Shown here piece by piece: positions 35,070-43,494 of a stretch of DNA of 64,000 nucleotides. Under the pieces are notes generated by a model, which was not told the DNA's origin, made no database searches, and worked only from the letters and a program-made list of their open reading frames with translations. This DNA is from DASRWT01 sp963748485 (GTDB lineage: Bacteria > Methylomirabilota > Methylomirabilia > Rokubacteriales > CSP1-6): positions 930,001 to 994,000 of the forward strand of contig CAVVJF010000009.1 in NCBI GenBank assembly GCA_963748485.1, given 5' to 3'. Within the stretch, counting starts at the first letter, position 1, and each line of letters opens with the position of its first letter. The position numbers were made by a program, and so were the translations under genes.

Positions 35070-35963
35070 TCAGTCCAGAATGGGCTTGGGCGGATCCATG
35101 GAGTAGTCGTAAAAGCCGCGGCCGGTCTTGCGCCCGAGGTCGCCGCGCTTTACGCGCTTCTCCAGCTCCTTCGGCGGGCGGTCGTTGGGATCCTTGGTGA
35201 CCTCGTAGGTCTCCAGCCGCGCGTTGTAGCCGATGTCGAGCCCCGAGAGATCGCCCAGCCGGAAGGGCCCCAGCGGATGGTTGAGGCCCAGCTCAACCGC
35301 CTTGTCGATGTCGGCGTGATTGGCCACGCCCTGCTCGAGGCAGTAGTACGCCTCGCGCACGAGCGCGCGCAGGATGCGGTTGACGAGGAAGCCGGGTAGC
35401 TCTTTGCGGAGAACCACCGCTTCTCTACCGCTCTGGCGGGCGACCTCGGCGGTGATCTCGACGGTCTCCTCGGTGGTGGCCTGCCCCTTCACCACCTCCA
35501 CCAGCTTCATCACCAGCGGCGGGTAGAAGTAGTGCATGTTCACGCACTTGTCGGGCCGCTTGGTGGCGGAGGCGATCTGCGAGTTCATGAGCGTGGACGA
35601 GTTGGTGGCAAGGATGGCGTGGGGCGGGCAGAAGCGGTCGAGCTTCGCGAAGCACTCGCGCTTGGGCTCCAGGCGCTCCACGATGGCCTCGATGACGAAG
35701 TCGGCGTCGCGGGCGGCCTTCCCGAGATCCGGCTCGAGCCGCACGCGCGCGATGGCCTCCTCCATCTGATCCTTGGTCATCTGCCCCTTCTGCACGCGCC
35801 GCTCGAGCTGCTTCCGGTTGCCCGCCATCCCCTTCTGCAGCACGTCCATGGTCAGGTCGTTCAGCGTGAGGGCGTAGCCGTGCAGGGCGGACTGCATGGC
35901 GATCTGGGCGCCCATCTGGCCGGCGCCCACCACCAGGATCCGCTTGACGTCGTCGGTCGTCAT
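35070..35963 (-). CDS. 3-hydroxyacyl-CoA dehydrogenase
   Basis: An NAD-dependent dehydrogenase of beta-oxidation type, 297 residues. The N-terminal Rossmann motif is ILVVGAGQMGAQIA; catalytic features include ATNSSTLMNSQIA, VNMHYFYPPLVMKLVEVV (conserved His) and the C-terminal domain with ELPGFLVNRILRALVREA and LGLNHPLGPFRLGDLSGLD in parts. It resembles FadB2/Hbd single-domain enzymes. It follows the amidase by 18 nt, so a degradative operon is likely. Confidence 0.93.
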   Translation of the reverse strand: MTTDDVKRILVVGAGQMGAQIAMQSALHGYALTLNDLTMDVLQKGMAGNRKQLERRVQKGQMTKDQMEEAIARVRLEPDLGKAARDADFVIEAIVERLEPKRECFAKLDRFCPPHAILATNSSTLMNSQIASATKRPDKCVNMHYFYPPLVMKLVEVVKGQATTEETVEITAEVARQSGREAVVLRKELPGFLVNRILRALVREAYYCLEQGVANHADIDKAVELGLNHPLGPFRLGDLSGLDIGYNARLETYEVTKDPNDRPPKELEKRVKRGDLGRKTGRGFYDYSMDPPKPILD

Positions 35964-35981
35964 GGGGGTCGTCTCCTCGGC

Positions 35982-37397
35982 TCAGTCCAGCGCCGGCTTC
36001 TTGTCGGCCCAGGGCGCGATCCGCTCGTAACCGGCGGCAGCGCGCAGCACGGTGACGTCGTCGAAGCGCCGGCCCACGATCTGCAGGCCGATGGGCAGCC
36101 CATCGCGCGTGTAGCCGCACGGCACCGACGCGGCGGGGTTACCGGTGAGGTTGAAGGGATAGGTGAACGGGATCCAGTCGTAGGGCTCCACCGGCTTCCC
36201 CCCGATCTCGGTGGGGTTGTCCAGGCCCACCTTGAAGGGCGGCCCCGCGATGGTCGGGGTGAGAAGCAGATCGTACCGCTCGAAGAACCGCCGCACGTGA
36301 TCGTTCCACATCATCCGGTCGAACCACGCCTGCACGTAGCGGGTCGCCGGCCACTTGAGCGCCTCGTCGGCGATGTCGGCGAGGCCGGGGTCGATGTCGG
36401 CGCGCCGCGCGGGCAAATACGGCGCCAGGCGCGTGGCGATCCCGCCGCAGAAGATCGTCTCCCAGGCTTCCTTGGGCGAGGGCCAGCCGGGGCGCGCCTC
36501 GTCCACCTTGGCGCCCAGCTCGCGGAATCGCCGGGCCGCCTTCGCGCAGGCGGCCGCGACCTCGGCATCCACCACCTTGGCGTAGCCGAGGTCGGCGGAC
36601 CAGCCCACCCGCAGCCCCTTCAAGCCGCCGCGCAGGGCCTTCATGTAGTCGGTGCCGTCGGCGGGGAGCGAGAACTGGTCGCGCTCGTCCGGCCCCGCGC
36701 AGGCGTTCATCATCAGGGCGGCGTCGGCCACCGTGCGCGTCATCGGCCCGATATGCGAGAGGCTCCACGCGCCGCTCGGGGGCGCCACCGGGATGCGGCC
36801 ATAGGACGGCTTGTGGCCGAAGATGCCCGTGCAGGACGCGGGGATGCGGATCGACCCCCCACCGTCGGTACCGATGGCGATCGGGCCGAGTCCCGCCGCC
36901 ACCGCCGCGCTCGCCCCCCCGCTCGAGCCGCCGGGCGTACGGTCGAGGTTCCAGGGATTCCGGCTGATACCGAAAACCAGGTTGTGGGTCGCGCCGATCC
37001 AGCCGAAGGTGGGTGTGTTCGTCTTGCCGAGCTGGATGGCCCCCGCCGCCTTCATCCGCTCGACCATGGGGGCGTCCTCGCCCGGCACGTTGTCGGCGTA
37101 GAGCCGCGTGCCGAACGTGGTGCGGATCCCCTTGGTGATGACGAGGTCCTTGGTGGAGAACGGCACGCCGTGCAACGGTCCCAGCCGCGCGCCCTTCTTC
37201 CCCACCGCCCGCTCGGCAGCGCGCGCATCCTTGAGCGCCTGCTCGGGGGTGAGCGTGACGAACGCGTTCAGGCGCGGGTTCACGCGCTCGATGCGGTCGA
37301 GCACCGCGCGCACCACCTCCACCGGGGAGAGGGTCTTCCGCTTGATCGCCGCCGCCAGGGCGGCCGCCGGCATCCAGCACAGTTCGTCGCGTGCCAT
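35982..37397 (-). CDS. Amidase (amidase signature family)
   Basis: A 471-residue amidase. The Ser-cisSer-Lys triad is visible: Lys in PFSTKDLVI (about residue 80), cis-Ser in GGSSGGASAAVAAG (about 155) and the nucleophile Ser in GTDGGGSIRIPA (about 180). The family includes GatA and diverse aliphatic or aryl amidases; without gatB/gatC neighbours and with an ABC importer upstream, hydrolysis of an imported amide or peptide-like compound is more likely. The ribosome site is GGAGGAG. Confidence 0.92.
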   Translation of the reverse strand: MARDELCWMPAAALAAAIKRKTLSPVEVVRAVLDRIERVNPRLNAFVTLTPEQALKDARAAERAVGKKGARLGPLHGVPFSTKDLVITKGIRTTFGTRLYADNVPGEDAPMVERMKAAGAIQLGKTNTPTFGWIGATHNLVFGISRNPWNLDRTPGGSSGGASAAVAAGLGPIAIGTDGGGSIRIPASCTGIFGHKPSYGRIPVAPPSGAWSLSHIGPMTRTVADAALMMNACAGPDERDQFSLPADGTDYMKALRGGLKGLRVGWSADLGYAKVVDAEVAAACAKAARRFRELGAKVDEARPGWPSPKEAWETIFCGGIATRLAPYLPARRADIDPGLADIADEALKWPATRYVQAWFDRMMWNDHVRRFFERYDLLLTPTIAGPPFKVGLDNPTEIGGKPVEPYDWIPFTYPFNLTGNPAASVPCGYTRDGLPIGLQIVGRRFDDVTVLRAAAGYERIAPWADKKPALD

Positions 37398-37438
37398 TGA
37401 TGGGTCTCCTCCGTGGAAGAAGTGAGAGACGACGCGCG

Positions 37439-38341
37439 TCAGGCGCCGCGGAGGCGCGGATCCAGGGTGTCGCGGAGGGCGTCGCCGAGCAGGTTCGAGC
37501 CGAAGACGGCAAGGCTGATGGCGATGCCGGGGAACATGACGAGGTGCGGGGCCTTCTGCGCATACTCCGCCGCCGACACCGAGAGCATCCGGCCCCAGGA
37601 GGGATACGGCTCGGGCACGCCCAGACCGAGGAAGGACAGGGTCGCCTCCACGAGGATGGCGCTGCCGAGCTGCGCGGTCATGAGCACGATGAAGGGGCCG
37701 ACGGTGTTGGGCAGGATGTGCCGGAAGGCGATGCGGAGGTGGCGCACGCCCACCGCGCGGGCCGCTTCCACGTACTGCATCTCCCGGATGGACAGCACGC
37801 TGGAGCGAATCACGCGCGCGGCGCGGGGAATGATGGGCACCGAGATGGCGATGACCACGTTGTGAATGGAGGCGCCGAGCGCCGCCGACATCACCATGGC
37901 GAGGACGAGCAGCGGTAGCCCCTGCAGGATGTCGAGCACGCGCTGGGTGATGAGGTCGGTCTTCCCGCCGATGTAGCCGGACAGGAGCCCGATGATGCCG
38001 CCGAAGAACGACCCCAGCACGGACGACGCAAGGCCCACGATGAGCGAGATCCGCGCGCCGTGGACGATGCGGGAGTACACGTCGCGGCCGAGGTGGTCGG
38101 AGCCGAGCCAGTGCTCCGCGGAGGGGGCCCCGAGAGTCCCGGCCGCGTCGGTGGCGATAGGGTCGTGGGTCTCCGCCAGGTTTGCGAAGATCGCCGTCAC
38201 CGTGATGGCGAGCATGATGAAGCCGCCCGCCGCGCCCAGCGGCTTCTTCCGGATGAAGCGACCGAGTATGGTCAGCGCGCCGGGGCGCGCGAGGATCGCC
38301 CGCGTGGTCGCGGGCAGCTCGACGGTGGCCGGGCTAGCCAT
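37439..38341 (-). CDS. Dipeptide/oligopeptide-type ABC transporter permease (DppC-like)
   Basis: A 300-residue inner-membrane permease with six predicted helices. The N-terminal cap (FIRKKPLGAAGGFIML) and HWLGSDHLGRDVYSRIVHGARISL are hallmarks of the DppC/OppC group; the EAA loop is EAARAVGVRHLRIAFRHILPN. It starts inside the end of the DppB-like gene (8-nt overlap). No ATPase gene follows; the next gene is the amidase. Confidence 0.93.
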   Translation of the reverse strand: MASPATVELPATTRAILARPGALTILGRFIRKKPLGAAGGFIMLAITVTAIFANLAETHDPIATDAAGTLGAPSAEHWLGSDHLGRDVYSRIVHGARISLIVGLASSVLGSFFGGIIGLLSGYIGGKTDLITQRVLDILQGLPLLVLAMVMSAALGASIHNVVIAISVPIIPRAARVIRSSVLSIREMQYVEAARAVGVRHLRIAFRHILPNTVGPFIVLMTAQLGSAILVEATLSFLGLGVPEPYPSWGRMLSVSAAEYAQKAPHLVMFPGIAISLAVFGSNLLGDALRDTLDPRLRGA

Positions 38342-39284
38342 AGCGCACCCGCGGGTCGAGGAAGCCGTAGAGCATGTCCACGAAGAGGTTCGAGAGAATC
38401 ACCACCACCGCGATGAACATCACGATGTTCTGCACGATCGGGTAGTCGCGCCAGAGGATGGCCTGGACGAGGAAGCGCGCCACCCCCGGCAGGTTGAACA
38501 CGTTCTCGGTCACGACGAGCCCGCCGATCAGGAACGCGAACTCGATGCCGATCACGGTGACCACGGGGAGGATGGCGTTCTTGAGCGCGTGGCGCCAGAT
38601 GACGACGCCCTCGCTCTGCCCCTTCGCCCACGCGGTGCGGATGTAGTCCTCGCGCATCACCTCGAGCAGGGCGGAGCGCGTGATGCGCATGATGAGGGCC
38701 GACGAGCGATACCCCACCGCGAGGGCGGGCAGCCCGAACTGCACGGCGTGGAGCCACAGGTTCTCGCGGGGGCCCACGTAGGTGACGGGCGGGATCCACT
38801 GGAGCCACGTGACCAGCCCCAGGATGATCACCATGCCCAGCCAGAAGGCGGGCATGCTGAGCCCGGCGAGGCTGAACACGCGCAGCACGTAGTCGAGCGT
38901 GGAGTCCTGCCGCACCGCGCTGATCACGCCGGCGGGCACGCCGATGAAGACCGCGACCATGATGGACAGCACCGCCAGCTCGAGGGTGACGGGGATGAGC
39001 GGCCGGATCACCTCCCACGCCGGCTGGTCGTAGCGGTACGACTTGCCGAGGTCACCGGTGAGGAGGTTGCGGATCCATTCGAAGTACTGAGTGACGAGCG
39101 GCTTGTCGATGCCCAGCTCCTTCATGATGGCCTTGCGCTCCTCCGCGTTCACGTAGCCGCCGGTCGAGAACAGGATGTCCACGATGTCGCCGGGGGCGAA
39201 GCGGAGGAGGGCAAAGATCACGATCGACATGCCGACGAGGGTGAGCACGGCGATGCCCAGCCGCTGGGCGAGGTAGGTCTTCAC
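38334..39284 (-). CDS. Dipeptide/oligopeptide-type ABC transporter permease (DppB-like)
   Basis: A 316-residue permease with an N-terminal helix (RLGIAVLTLVGMSIVIFAL), the periplasmic segment LGIDKPLVTQYFEWI..GDLGKSYRYDQP and the EAA loop RTAWAKGQSEGVVIWRHALKNAILP, all characteristic of DppB/OppB. It pairs with the DppC-like subunit downstream and the binding protein 73 nt upstream. Confidence 0.93.
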   Translation of the reverse strand: MKTYLAQRLGIAVLTLVGMSIVIFALLRFAPGDIVDILFSTGGYVNAEERKAIMKELGIDKPLVTQYFEWIRNLLTGDLGKSYRYDQPAWEVIRPLIPVTLELAVLSIMVAVFIGVPAGVISAVRQDSTLDYVLRVFSLAGLSMPAFWLGMVIILGLVTWLQWIPPVTYVGPRENLWLHAVQFGLPALAVGYRSSALIMRITRSALLEVMREDYIRTAWAKGQSEGVVIWRHALKNAILPVVTVIGIEFAFLIGGLVVTENVFNLPGVARFLVQAILWRDYPIVQNIVMFIAVVVILSNLFVDMLYGFLDPRVRYG

Positions 39285-39357
39285 GGCGAGAGGCTACCAT
39301 GCGGAGCGAGGGCGGAAAACCCCGCCCCCGCTCCGCGCGGCGCGTGCACGGCGGCGG

Positions 39358-40971
39358 CTACTTGTCCCGCCAGACGTCCTGGAATCGGCTGAAGTTGTAG
39401 ACGTTGTTGTGCGCGACCAGCCCCTTCACGTGCGCCCAATGCGCGTAGTAGTCGAGGCGCTGGGCGAGGATGGGCCGGGGCGCGTCCTGCTCGAGGCGCT
39501 TCTGGATGTCGATCACCATCTGGGTGCGCTTCTTCGCGTCCAGCTCCTGGCTCTGCCGCTCGAACATCTTCATGACTTCTTCGCTGCAGTACTGGCTGTA
39601 GTTCCGCGGCGACCCGCACGCGTAATTCTCGTAGAAGTTGGCGTCGGGGTCGTCGGTGCCGAGCCCGGTGAGGTTGGCGCCGATCTGGTAGTCGCCCCGC
39701 GTGGCGGTGGCGTGCCACTGCGCGGTCTCGATCTGCTTGAGGGTGGACTCGATGCCCACCTGCTTGAGCTCGTTGATCACGAACGAGGCCATGTCGAGGT
39801 AGATGGCGATGGCGCGAACGCTCATCTCCACCTTGAGCGGGTTCTGCGGCGTGATGCCGGCCTCGGCGAGGAGCTTCTTGGCCTGGGCCTTCATGTCTTC
39901 AGCCTTGCCGTAACCGGGCATGACGGCGAGGTCCTTTTCCAGCATGCCCCAGACGCCGTAGGGCTTCGGCAGCATGGCCGCGCCGAGCACCGCGCCGCCC
40001 TGGTGGGCGGCCTGGATGAGGCCCCGGCGGTCGATGGCGTAGCTGACGGCCAGCCGCACCTTGGGATTGTCGAAGGGCGGCTTCTTGGTGTTCATGATGA
40101 TGTTGTCGCTGACGTTCTGCGCCACCGGCTGGAACACCATGGTGGGCACCGCCTTCTTGAGCTGCTCCATGGCCGTGCGCCCGGTCTCCCCCGGGAAGGC
40201 GACGTCGAGCTGGCCGGACTGGAGCGCGGCGGTGCGGGTCCCCCGCTCCACGATGACCACGTAGCGGATGCCGTCGAGGTACGGCCGGCCCTTGACGTAG
40301 AAGTCGGGGTTCTTCACGTAGTCGATGAACTCACCCTTTCGCCACTCCTTCACCTTGAAGGGACCCGTCCCCACGCAGCCGGTGCGGTACGCGGCGGGCG
40401 GCACATGGGCGGCGTACACCGGCGAGTAGCCGGAGGCGAGCATCAAGAGCAGCGACGGCTGCGGGCGCTTCAGGCGGAACACCACCGTGTAGGCGTCGGG
40501 CGCCTCGATGTGCTCGACGTTGGAGTACCAGTCTTTTCGGGGACTGATGCGTAGCTTGGCGGTGGCCTCGGGCGAGTCCCGCACCATGTCGAAGGTGTGC
40601 TTGACGTCCTTCGAGGTGAAGGGCTTGCCGTCGTGCCACTTCACGTCTTTTCTGAGAAAGAACACGAGGTTTTTATAGTTGTCCTGCCAGGACCACTTCT
40701 CGGCGAGCTCGCCCACGATGGTGTCCATGCTGTCGGTCTTCTTGCTCGGATCGAAGAAGACGAGGTTGCTGAAGCAGGGCAGCGAGGGCGTGCTCGTCGC
40801 CACCGTGGACGTCTCGTGGGTGGCGAAGCCCTGGGCAAGGTCCTCGCGCGCCATGATGTTGATGGTGCCGCCCGACTTCGGGGCCTGGGCGAGGGCGGGG
40901 GTCAGGCTCAGCGCGCCGACGATGGCGAGCGCGATCCCGGCGGCGACAGCGACAGGCGTCGGTCTGCGCAT
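39358..40971 (-). CDS. ABC transporter substrate-binding protein, peptide-binding family 5
   Basis: A 537-residue secreted binding protein. It has a signal peptide (MRRPTPVAVAAGIALAIVG.., cleavage after ALA about residue 28), then SBP family 5 features: LAEKWSWQDNYKNLVFFLRKDVKWHDGKPFTSKDV in parts, GTGPFKVKEWRKG and VRLAVSYAIDRRGLI. There is no lipobox, so it is free in the periplasm or anchored otherwise. ATG at 40971 has AAGGAGGAG 7-9 nt upstream. It is the first gene of the importer operon. Confidence 0.93.
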   Translation of the reverse strand: MRRPTPVAVAAGIALAIVGALSLTPALAQAPKSGGTINIMAREDLAQGFATHETSTVATSTPSLPCFSNLVFFDPSKKTDSMDTIVGELAEKWSWQDNYKNLVFFLRKDVKWHDGKPFTSKDVKHTFDMVRDSPEATAKLRISPRKDWYSNVEHIEAPDAYTVVFRLKRPQPSLLLMLASGYSPVYAAHVPPAAYRTGCVGTGPFKVKEWRKGEFIDYVKNPDFYVKGRPYLDGIRYVVIVERGTRTAALQSGQLDVAFPGETGRTAMEQLKKAVPTMVFQPVAQNVSDNIIMNTKKPPFDNPKVRLAVSYAIDRRGLIQAAHQGGAVLGAAMLPKPYGVWGMLEKDLAVMPGYGKAEDMKAQAKKLLAEAGITPQNPLKVEMSVRAIAIYLDMASFVINELKQVGIESTLKQIETAQWHATATRGDYQIGANLTGLGTDDPDANFYENYACGSPRNYSQYCSEEVMKMFERQSQELDAKKRTQMVIDIQKRLEQDAPRPILAQRLDYYAHWAHVKGLVAHNNVYNFSRFQDVWRDK

Positions 40972-41011
40972 GCTCACTCCTCCTTGAGGGACTACGGCCA
41001 TGTGGAGGTGA

Positions 41012-41040
41012 AATATACGTGAACGATGCGTAGCCGACAA
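41012..41040 (-). promoter_or_regulatory. Promoter of the importer operon
   Basis: On the minus strand: TTGTCG -35 (41035-41040; 4 of 6 matches), a 17-nt spacer and TATATT -10 (41012-41017), with the start of transcription near 41005 and a leader of about 34 nt containing AAGGAGGAG. It stands just downstream of an inverted repeat. Confidence 0.6.
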
Positions 41041-41060
41041 CTGTTCGGCATCCCGAACAG
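41041..41060. promoter_or_regulatory. Inverted repeat abutting the importer promoter (candidate operator)
   Basis: CTGTTCGG (41041-41048) and CCGAACAG (41053-41060) are perfect 8-bp arms around a 4-nt centre, directly next to the -35 element. It could be an activator site for the importer operon or a weak terminator stem for the cyclase gene; no T-run follows on either strand, which favours an operator. Confidence 0.5.
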
Positions 41061-41083
41061 CACCGGTGGCGGAACTTGCCCCG

Positions 41084-41632
41084 TCAGAGAGCGCCGCTTC
41101 GCCGTGCGCGAAAGCGCCGCGGGTCCTCGTTCCGGATGTAGAAGATCGGCGCCGTGTGCTTGCGGAAGCGCTTGCGCAGGGCGGGTCCGAGCTTGCGGAA
41201 CGCCGCGACGGACAGCGTCATGCCGGTCGACTCCAGCTGCGCCGCGATATTCACGGTCTTGCCGAGCACGTCGTACCGCTGGTCGTGGATCAGCCCGAAG
41301 GGCCCGGCGATGGCCGGCCCGAAATGGGCCTTGACGGCCAGCCGGCACGCCCAGCGGCGGGCCGCCATCGCGCCGTCCACCGCGTCCTTGAGGGTCAGCA
41401 GAGACTCGACGCCGCGGTCGACGCCGTCCTCGGGGAACACGATGAGGGCGCCATCGCCCAGGAACTTCACCACCCGACCGCCTGCCGCCTGCACTGCGGC
41501 GCCGACCTGCTCGTAGTAGGCGTCGATCGCGTCGGCGAGCTCGGCGTCGTCCACGCGCTGGCTCTGGACCCAGAAGCGGGTGAGATCGACGAAGACGACG
41601 AGTAACGCGGTTTCGGAACGTGTCCCTGGCAT
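41084..41632 (-). CDS. Stand-alone class III adenylate/guanylate cyclase domain protein
   Basis: A 182-residue protein made almost wholly of a cyclase homology domain: metal-binding Asp in VVFVDLTRF, second Asp in VVKFLGDGALIVFP and the late signature YDVLGKTVNIAAQLES. The substrate-specifying and transition-state residues cannot be assigned with confidence, so activity is inferred. It starts after AAGGAGGAACCC. It has no attached sensor domain, unlike the large cyclase/AAA protein at the left edge. Confidence 0.85.
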   Translation of the reverse strand: MPGTRSETALLVVFVDLTRFWVQSQRVDDAELADAIDAYYEQVGAAVQAAGGRVVKFLGDGALIVFPEDGVDRGVESLLTLKDAVDGAMAARRWACRLAVKAHFGPAIAGPFGLIHDQRYDVLGKTVNIAAQLESTGMTLSVAAFRKLGPALRKRFRKHTAPIFYIRNEDPRRFRARRSGAL

Positions 41633-41694
41633 GGGTTCCTCCTTGTCCGTTTGTCCGACGTCGGCCCGAGAGTCCGACGGTAGGGGGAGGAGGC

Positions 41695-41713
41695 GCAGGC
41701 CCGTACGGCCTGC
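41695..41713. other. Intergenic stem-loop upstream of the cyclase gene
   Basis: GCAGGCC (41695-41701) and GGCCTGC (41707-41713) form 7-bp perfect arms around a 5-nt loop in the 123-nt gap between the deaminase stop and the cyclase start. A second 10-bp palindrome CCGACGTCGG lies near 41655. Either a terminator for the upstream operon or a regulatory site. Confidence 0.4.
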
Positions 41714-41755
41714 CGTTGGGGACAGTCTATCGCGGGAGCGCGTTGCGGTACCACG

Positions 41756-42295
41756 TCACGCGGGCTTCCCCGGTGGCACCGGCGGCTTCACCGCCGCGCG
41801 CGACGCCGCCTGCGCCCAGGGGAATGCCGCCAGGATCTCCAGCGCCCGCTCACGCATGAAGTCGCCGACCACCTCGAGCGCTGGCCATGCCGGCTGCGCA
41901 TTGACCCAGGCCGCCGCGCCCGCGAGGTCCGCGCCCAGGAGCGGTCGGTGGCCGGGCACGTCCAGCCCTCGGGCGGCGAACACCACGCGCGCGAGGCGAA
42001 CCTGGGTGATCACGTAGGAGCAGAGCAGGCAAGGCTCGCAGCTCGTGTAGAGGGTACCGGCGGCCAGCGCCGGCCACGCGCCCACCCGCCGCCAGGCGTC
42101 GCGAATGGCGACGATCTCCCCGTGGGCGGTCGGATCCAGATCCGCGCGCACCGCGTTGTGCCCCTCCCCGATCAGCCGCCCGTCTCGATCCACCAGGACC
42201 GCCCCGAATGGCGTCTGACCGCGGCTCACGGCAAGCTCGGCCTGCCGCAGCGCGAGCGTCATGAAGCGCGCATCCCGTTCGTCCCGTTCGGTCAT
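41756..42295 (-). CDS. Nucleoside/cytidine deaminase-like zinc hydrolase
   Basis: A 179-residue member of the CDA/TadA superfamily: zinc ligands in PTAHGEIVAIRDA (HxE) and TSCEPCLLCSYVI (PCxxC). GQTPFGAVLVDRDGRLIGEGHN is the usual N-terminal core. It may be guanine or cytosine deaminase or a tRNA adenosine deaminase; the longer C-terminal part (LGADLAGAAAWVNAQPAW) is more like guanine-deaminase-type proteins than TadA. Its ATG overlaps the VOC stop as ATGA. Confidence 0.85.
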   Translation of the reverse strand: MTERDERDARFMTLALRQAELAVSRGQTPFGAVLVDRDGRLIGEGHNAVRADLDPTAHGEIVAIRDAWRRVGAWPALAAGTLYTSCEPCLLCSYVITQVRLARVVFAARGLDVPGHRPLLGADLAGAAAWVNAQPAWPALEVVGDFMRERALEILAAFPWAQAASRAAVKPPVPPGKPA

Positions 42296-42663
42296 GGCTC
42301 GGCGGGCTGTATGAACCCGAGGATGTAGCCGTCGGGGTCGCGGACGTAGAACTCCGTCCCGTAGGGCATCTGGCGCAGCGGCACCGTGAAGGCGACGCCG
42401 GCGGCGCCGAACCTCTCGTAGAGTGCCCGCGCGTCGTCCACACCGAGGCACACATCGATGCGCTCCTCGCGCTCGATCGTGGCCTGGTCGCGGGGCGCGG
42501 CTGCGCCGCGCTGGAGGTGGAGACGGCAGCCTTCACGCCACACGCTCGCGTAGAAGTCCTCGTAGGAGAACTCGAGATCGAACCCGAGCCGCTCCCGATA
42601 GAAGGCGAGCGACCCCTCGAGGTCGGCGACCCGCAGCACCGGGGCGATGTACTGCACGCTCAT
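42292..42663 (-). CDS. VOC family protein (glyoxalase/bleomycin-resistance fold)
   Basis: A 123-residue single-domain vicinal-oxygen-chelate protein: APVLRVADLEGSLAFYRERLGFDLEF at the N-terminus and GTEFYVRDPDGYILGFIQP at the C-terminus, the two beta-alpha-beta repeats of the fold. The substrate is unknown. It is translationally coupled to the deaminase gene. Confidence 0.87.
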   Translation of the reverse strand: MSVQYIAPVLRVADLEGSLAFYRERLGFDLEFSYEDFYASVWREGCRLHLQRGAAAPRDQATIEREERIDVCLGVDDARALYERFGAAGVAFTVPLRQMPYGTEFYVRDPDGYILGFIQPAEP

Positions 42664-42681
42664 GGCGACCCCCTCAGCCTG

Positions 42682-42704
42682 CCCTCTCGCCCAAGGGGAG
42701 AGGG
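42682..42704. repeat. CCCTCTC...GAGAGGG hairpin in a short intergenic gap
   Basis: CCCTCTC (42682-42688) pairs with GAGAGGG (42698-42704), extended by CCC/GGG around an AA loop. It is the only content of the 44-nt gap between the enoyl-CoA hydratase and VOC genes. Stems of this CCCTCTC type are frequent dispersed repeats in GC-rich genomes. Confidence 0.5.
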
Positions 42705-42707
42705 AAT

Positions 42708-43490
42708 CTAGGGCGCGAAGCGCGGCGGCTCCTTGGCGAGGAAGGCGCGGACCCCCTCGCGGCAGTCCGCGCTGCTGAAGGCCTGATCGCTGAGCGCGAG
42801 GGTACGGCGCACCGCCTCCGCCTCGGGCAGGTCCCAGGCCAGATCCACCGCCGCCTTGCAGAGGGCGAGGGCCTGCGCGGGGCCGGTGGCGAGCGCGGCC
42901 GCCAGCCCGCGCGCGGCGGTGAGGGCCTGGCCGGTGGGAACCACCCTGTTGATCAACCCCCACGTGTGCGCCGTCCCCGCGTCGATGGGCTCGCCGAGGA
43001 ACATCATCTCCTTGGCGCGCCCTTCCCCCACCCGACGCGTCACGCGAATCGTGCCGCCGCTGCCCGGAAACACGCCGAGCTTCACCTCGGGTAGGGCCAC
43101 GCGGACGTCGGCGCCCGCCACGATCAGATCGCAGCAGGCGGCGAGCTCGAGGCCGCCCCCGTAGGCGAGGCCGTTGAGGGCGGCGATGGTGGGGCGCGGA
43201 AAGTCGGCAAGCGCGCTGAACGTCGCGTTCTCGCGCGCGAGCTTGCGCTCGACCACGACGCCGGGGGCCATCATCTCGGGGAACTCGCCGATATGGGAGC
43301 CCGCGCAGAAGGCGCGCGTGCCCGCCCCCGTCACCACCAGTACGCGGACGGCGGCATTGCGGGCCAGCGCGTCAAGGGCAGCGGCGAGGCGGCGGGTCAG
43401 CTCGAGAGTGACGAGGTTGAGCGGCGGATTGTCGAGGGTGAGCACAGCGACCCCGTCCGAGATCTCGGTCCGGACGAGGTCGCCGGCCAT
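42708..43490 (-). CDS. Enoyl-CoA hydratase/isomerase family protein
   Basis: A 260-residue crotonase-fold protein. The oxyanion-hole segments are GAGTRAFCAGSHIGEF and LNGLAYGGGLELAACCDLI, and PEVKLGVFPGSGGTIRVTRRVG covers the catalytic region: the position of the second glutamate is occupied by SGGT-type sequence, so hydratase activity is plausible but not certain. It lies 4 nt after sodC, in the oxidoreductase operon. Confidence 0.88.
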   Translation of the reverse strand: MAGDLVRTEISDGVAVLTLDNPPLNLVTLELTRRLAAALDALARNAAVRVLVVTGAGTRAFCAGSHIGEFPEMMAPGVVVERKLARENATFSALADFPRPTIAALNGLAYGGGLELAACCDLIVAGADVRVALPEVKLGVFPGSGGTIRVTRRVGEGRAKEMMFLGEPIDAGTAHTWGLINRVVPTGQALTAARGLAAALATGPAQALALCKAAVDLAWDLPEAEAVRRTLALSDQAFSSADCREGVRAFLAKEPPRFAP

Positions 43491-43494
43491 TCTG

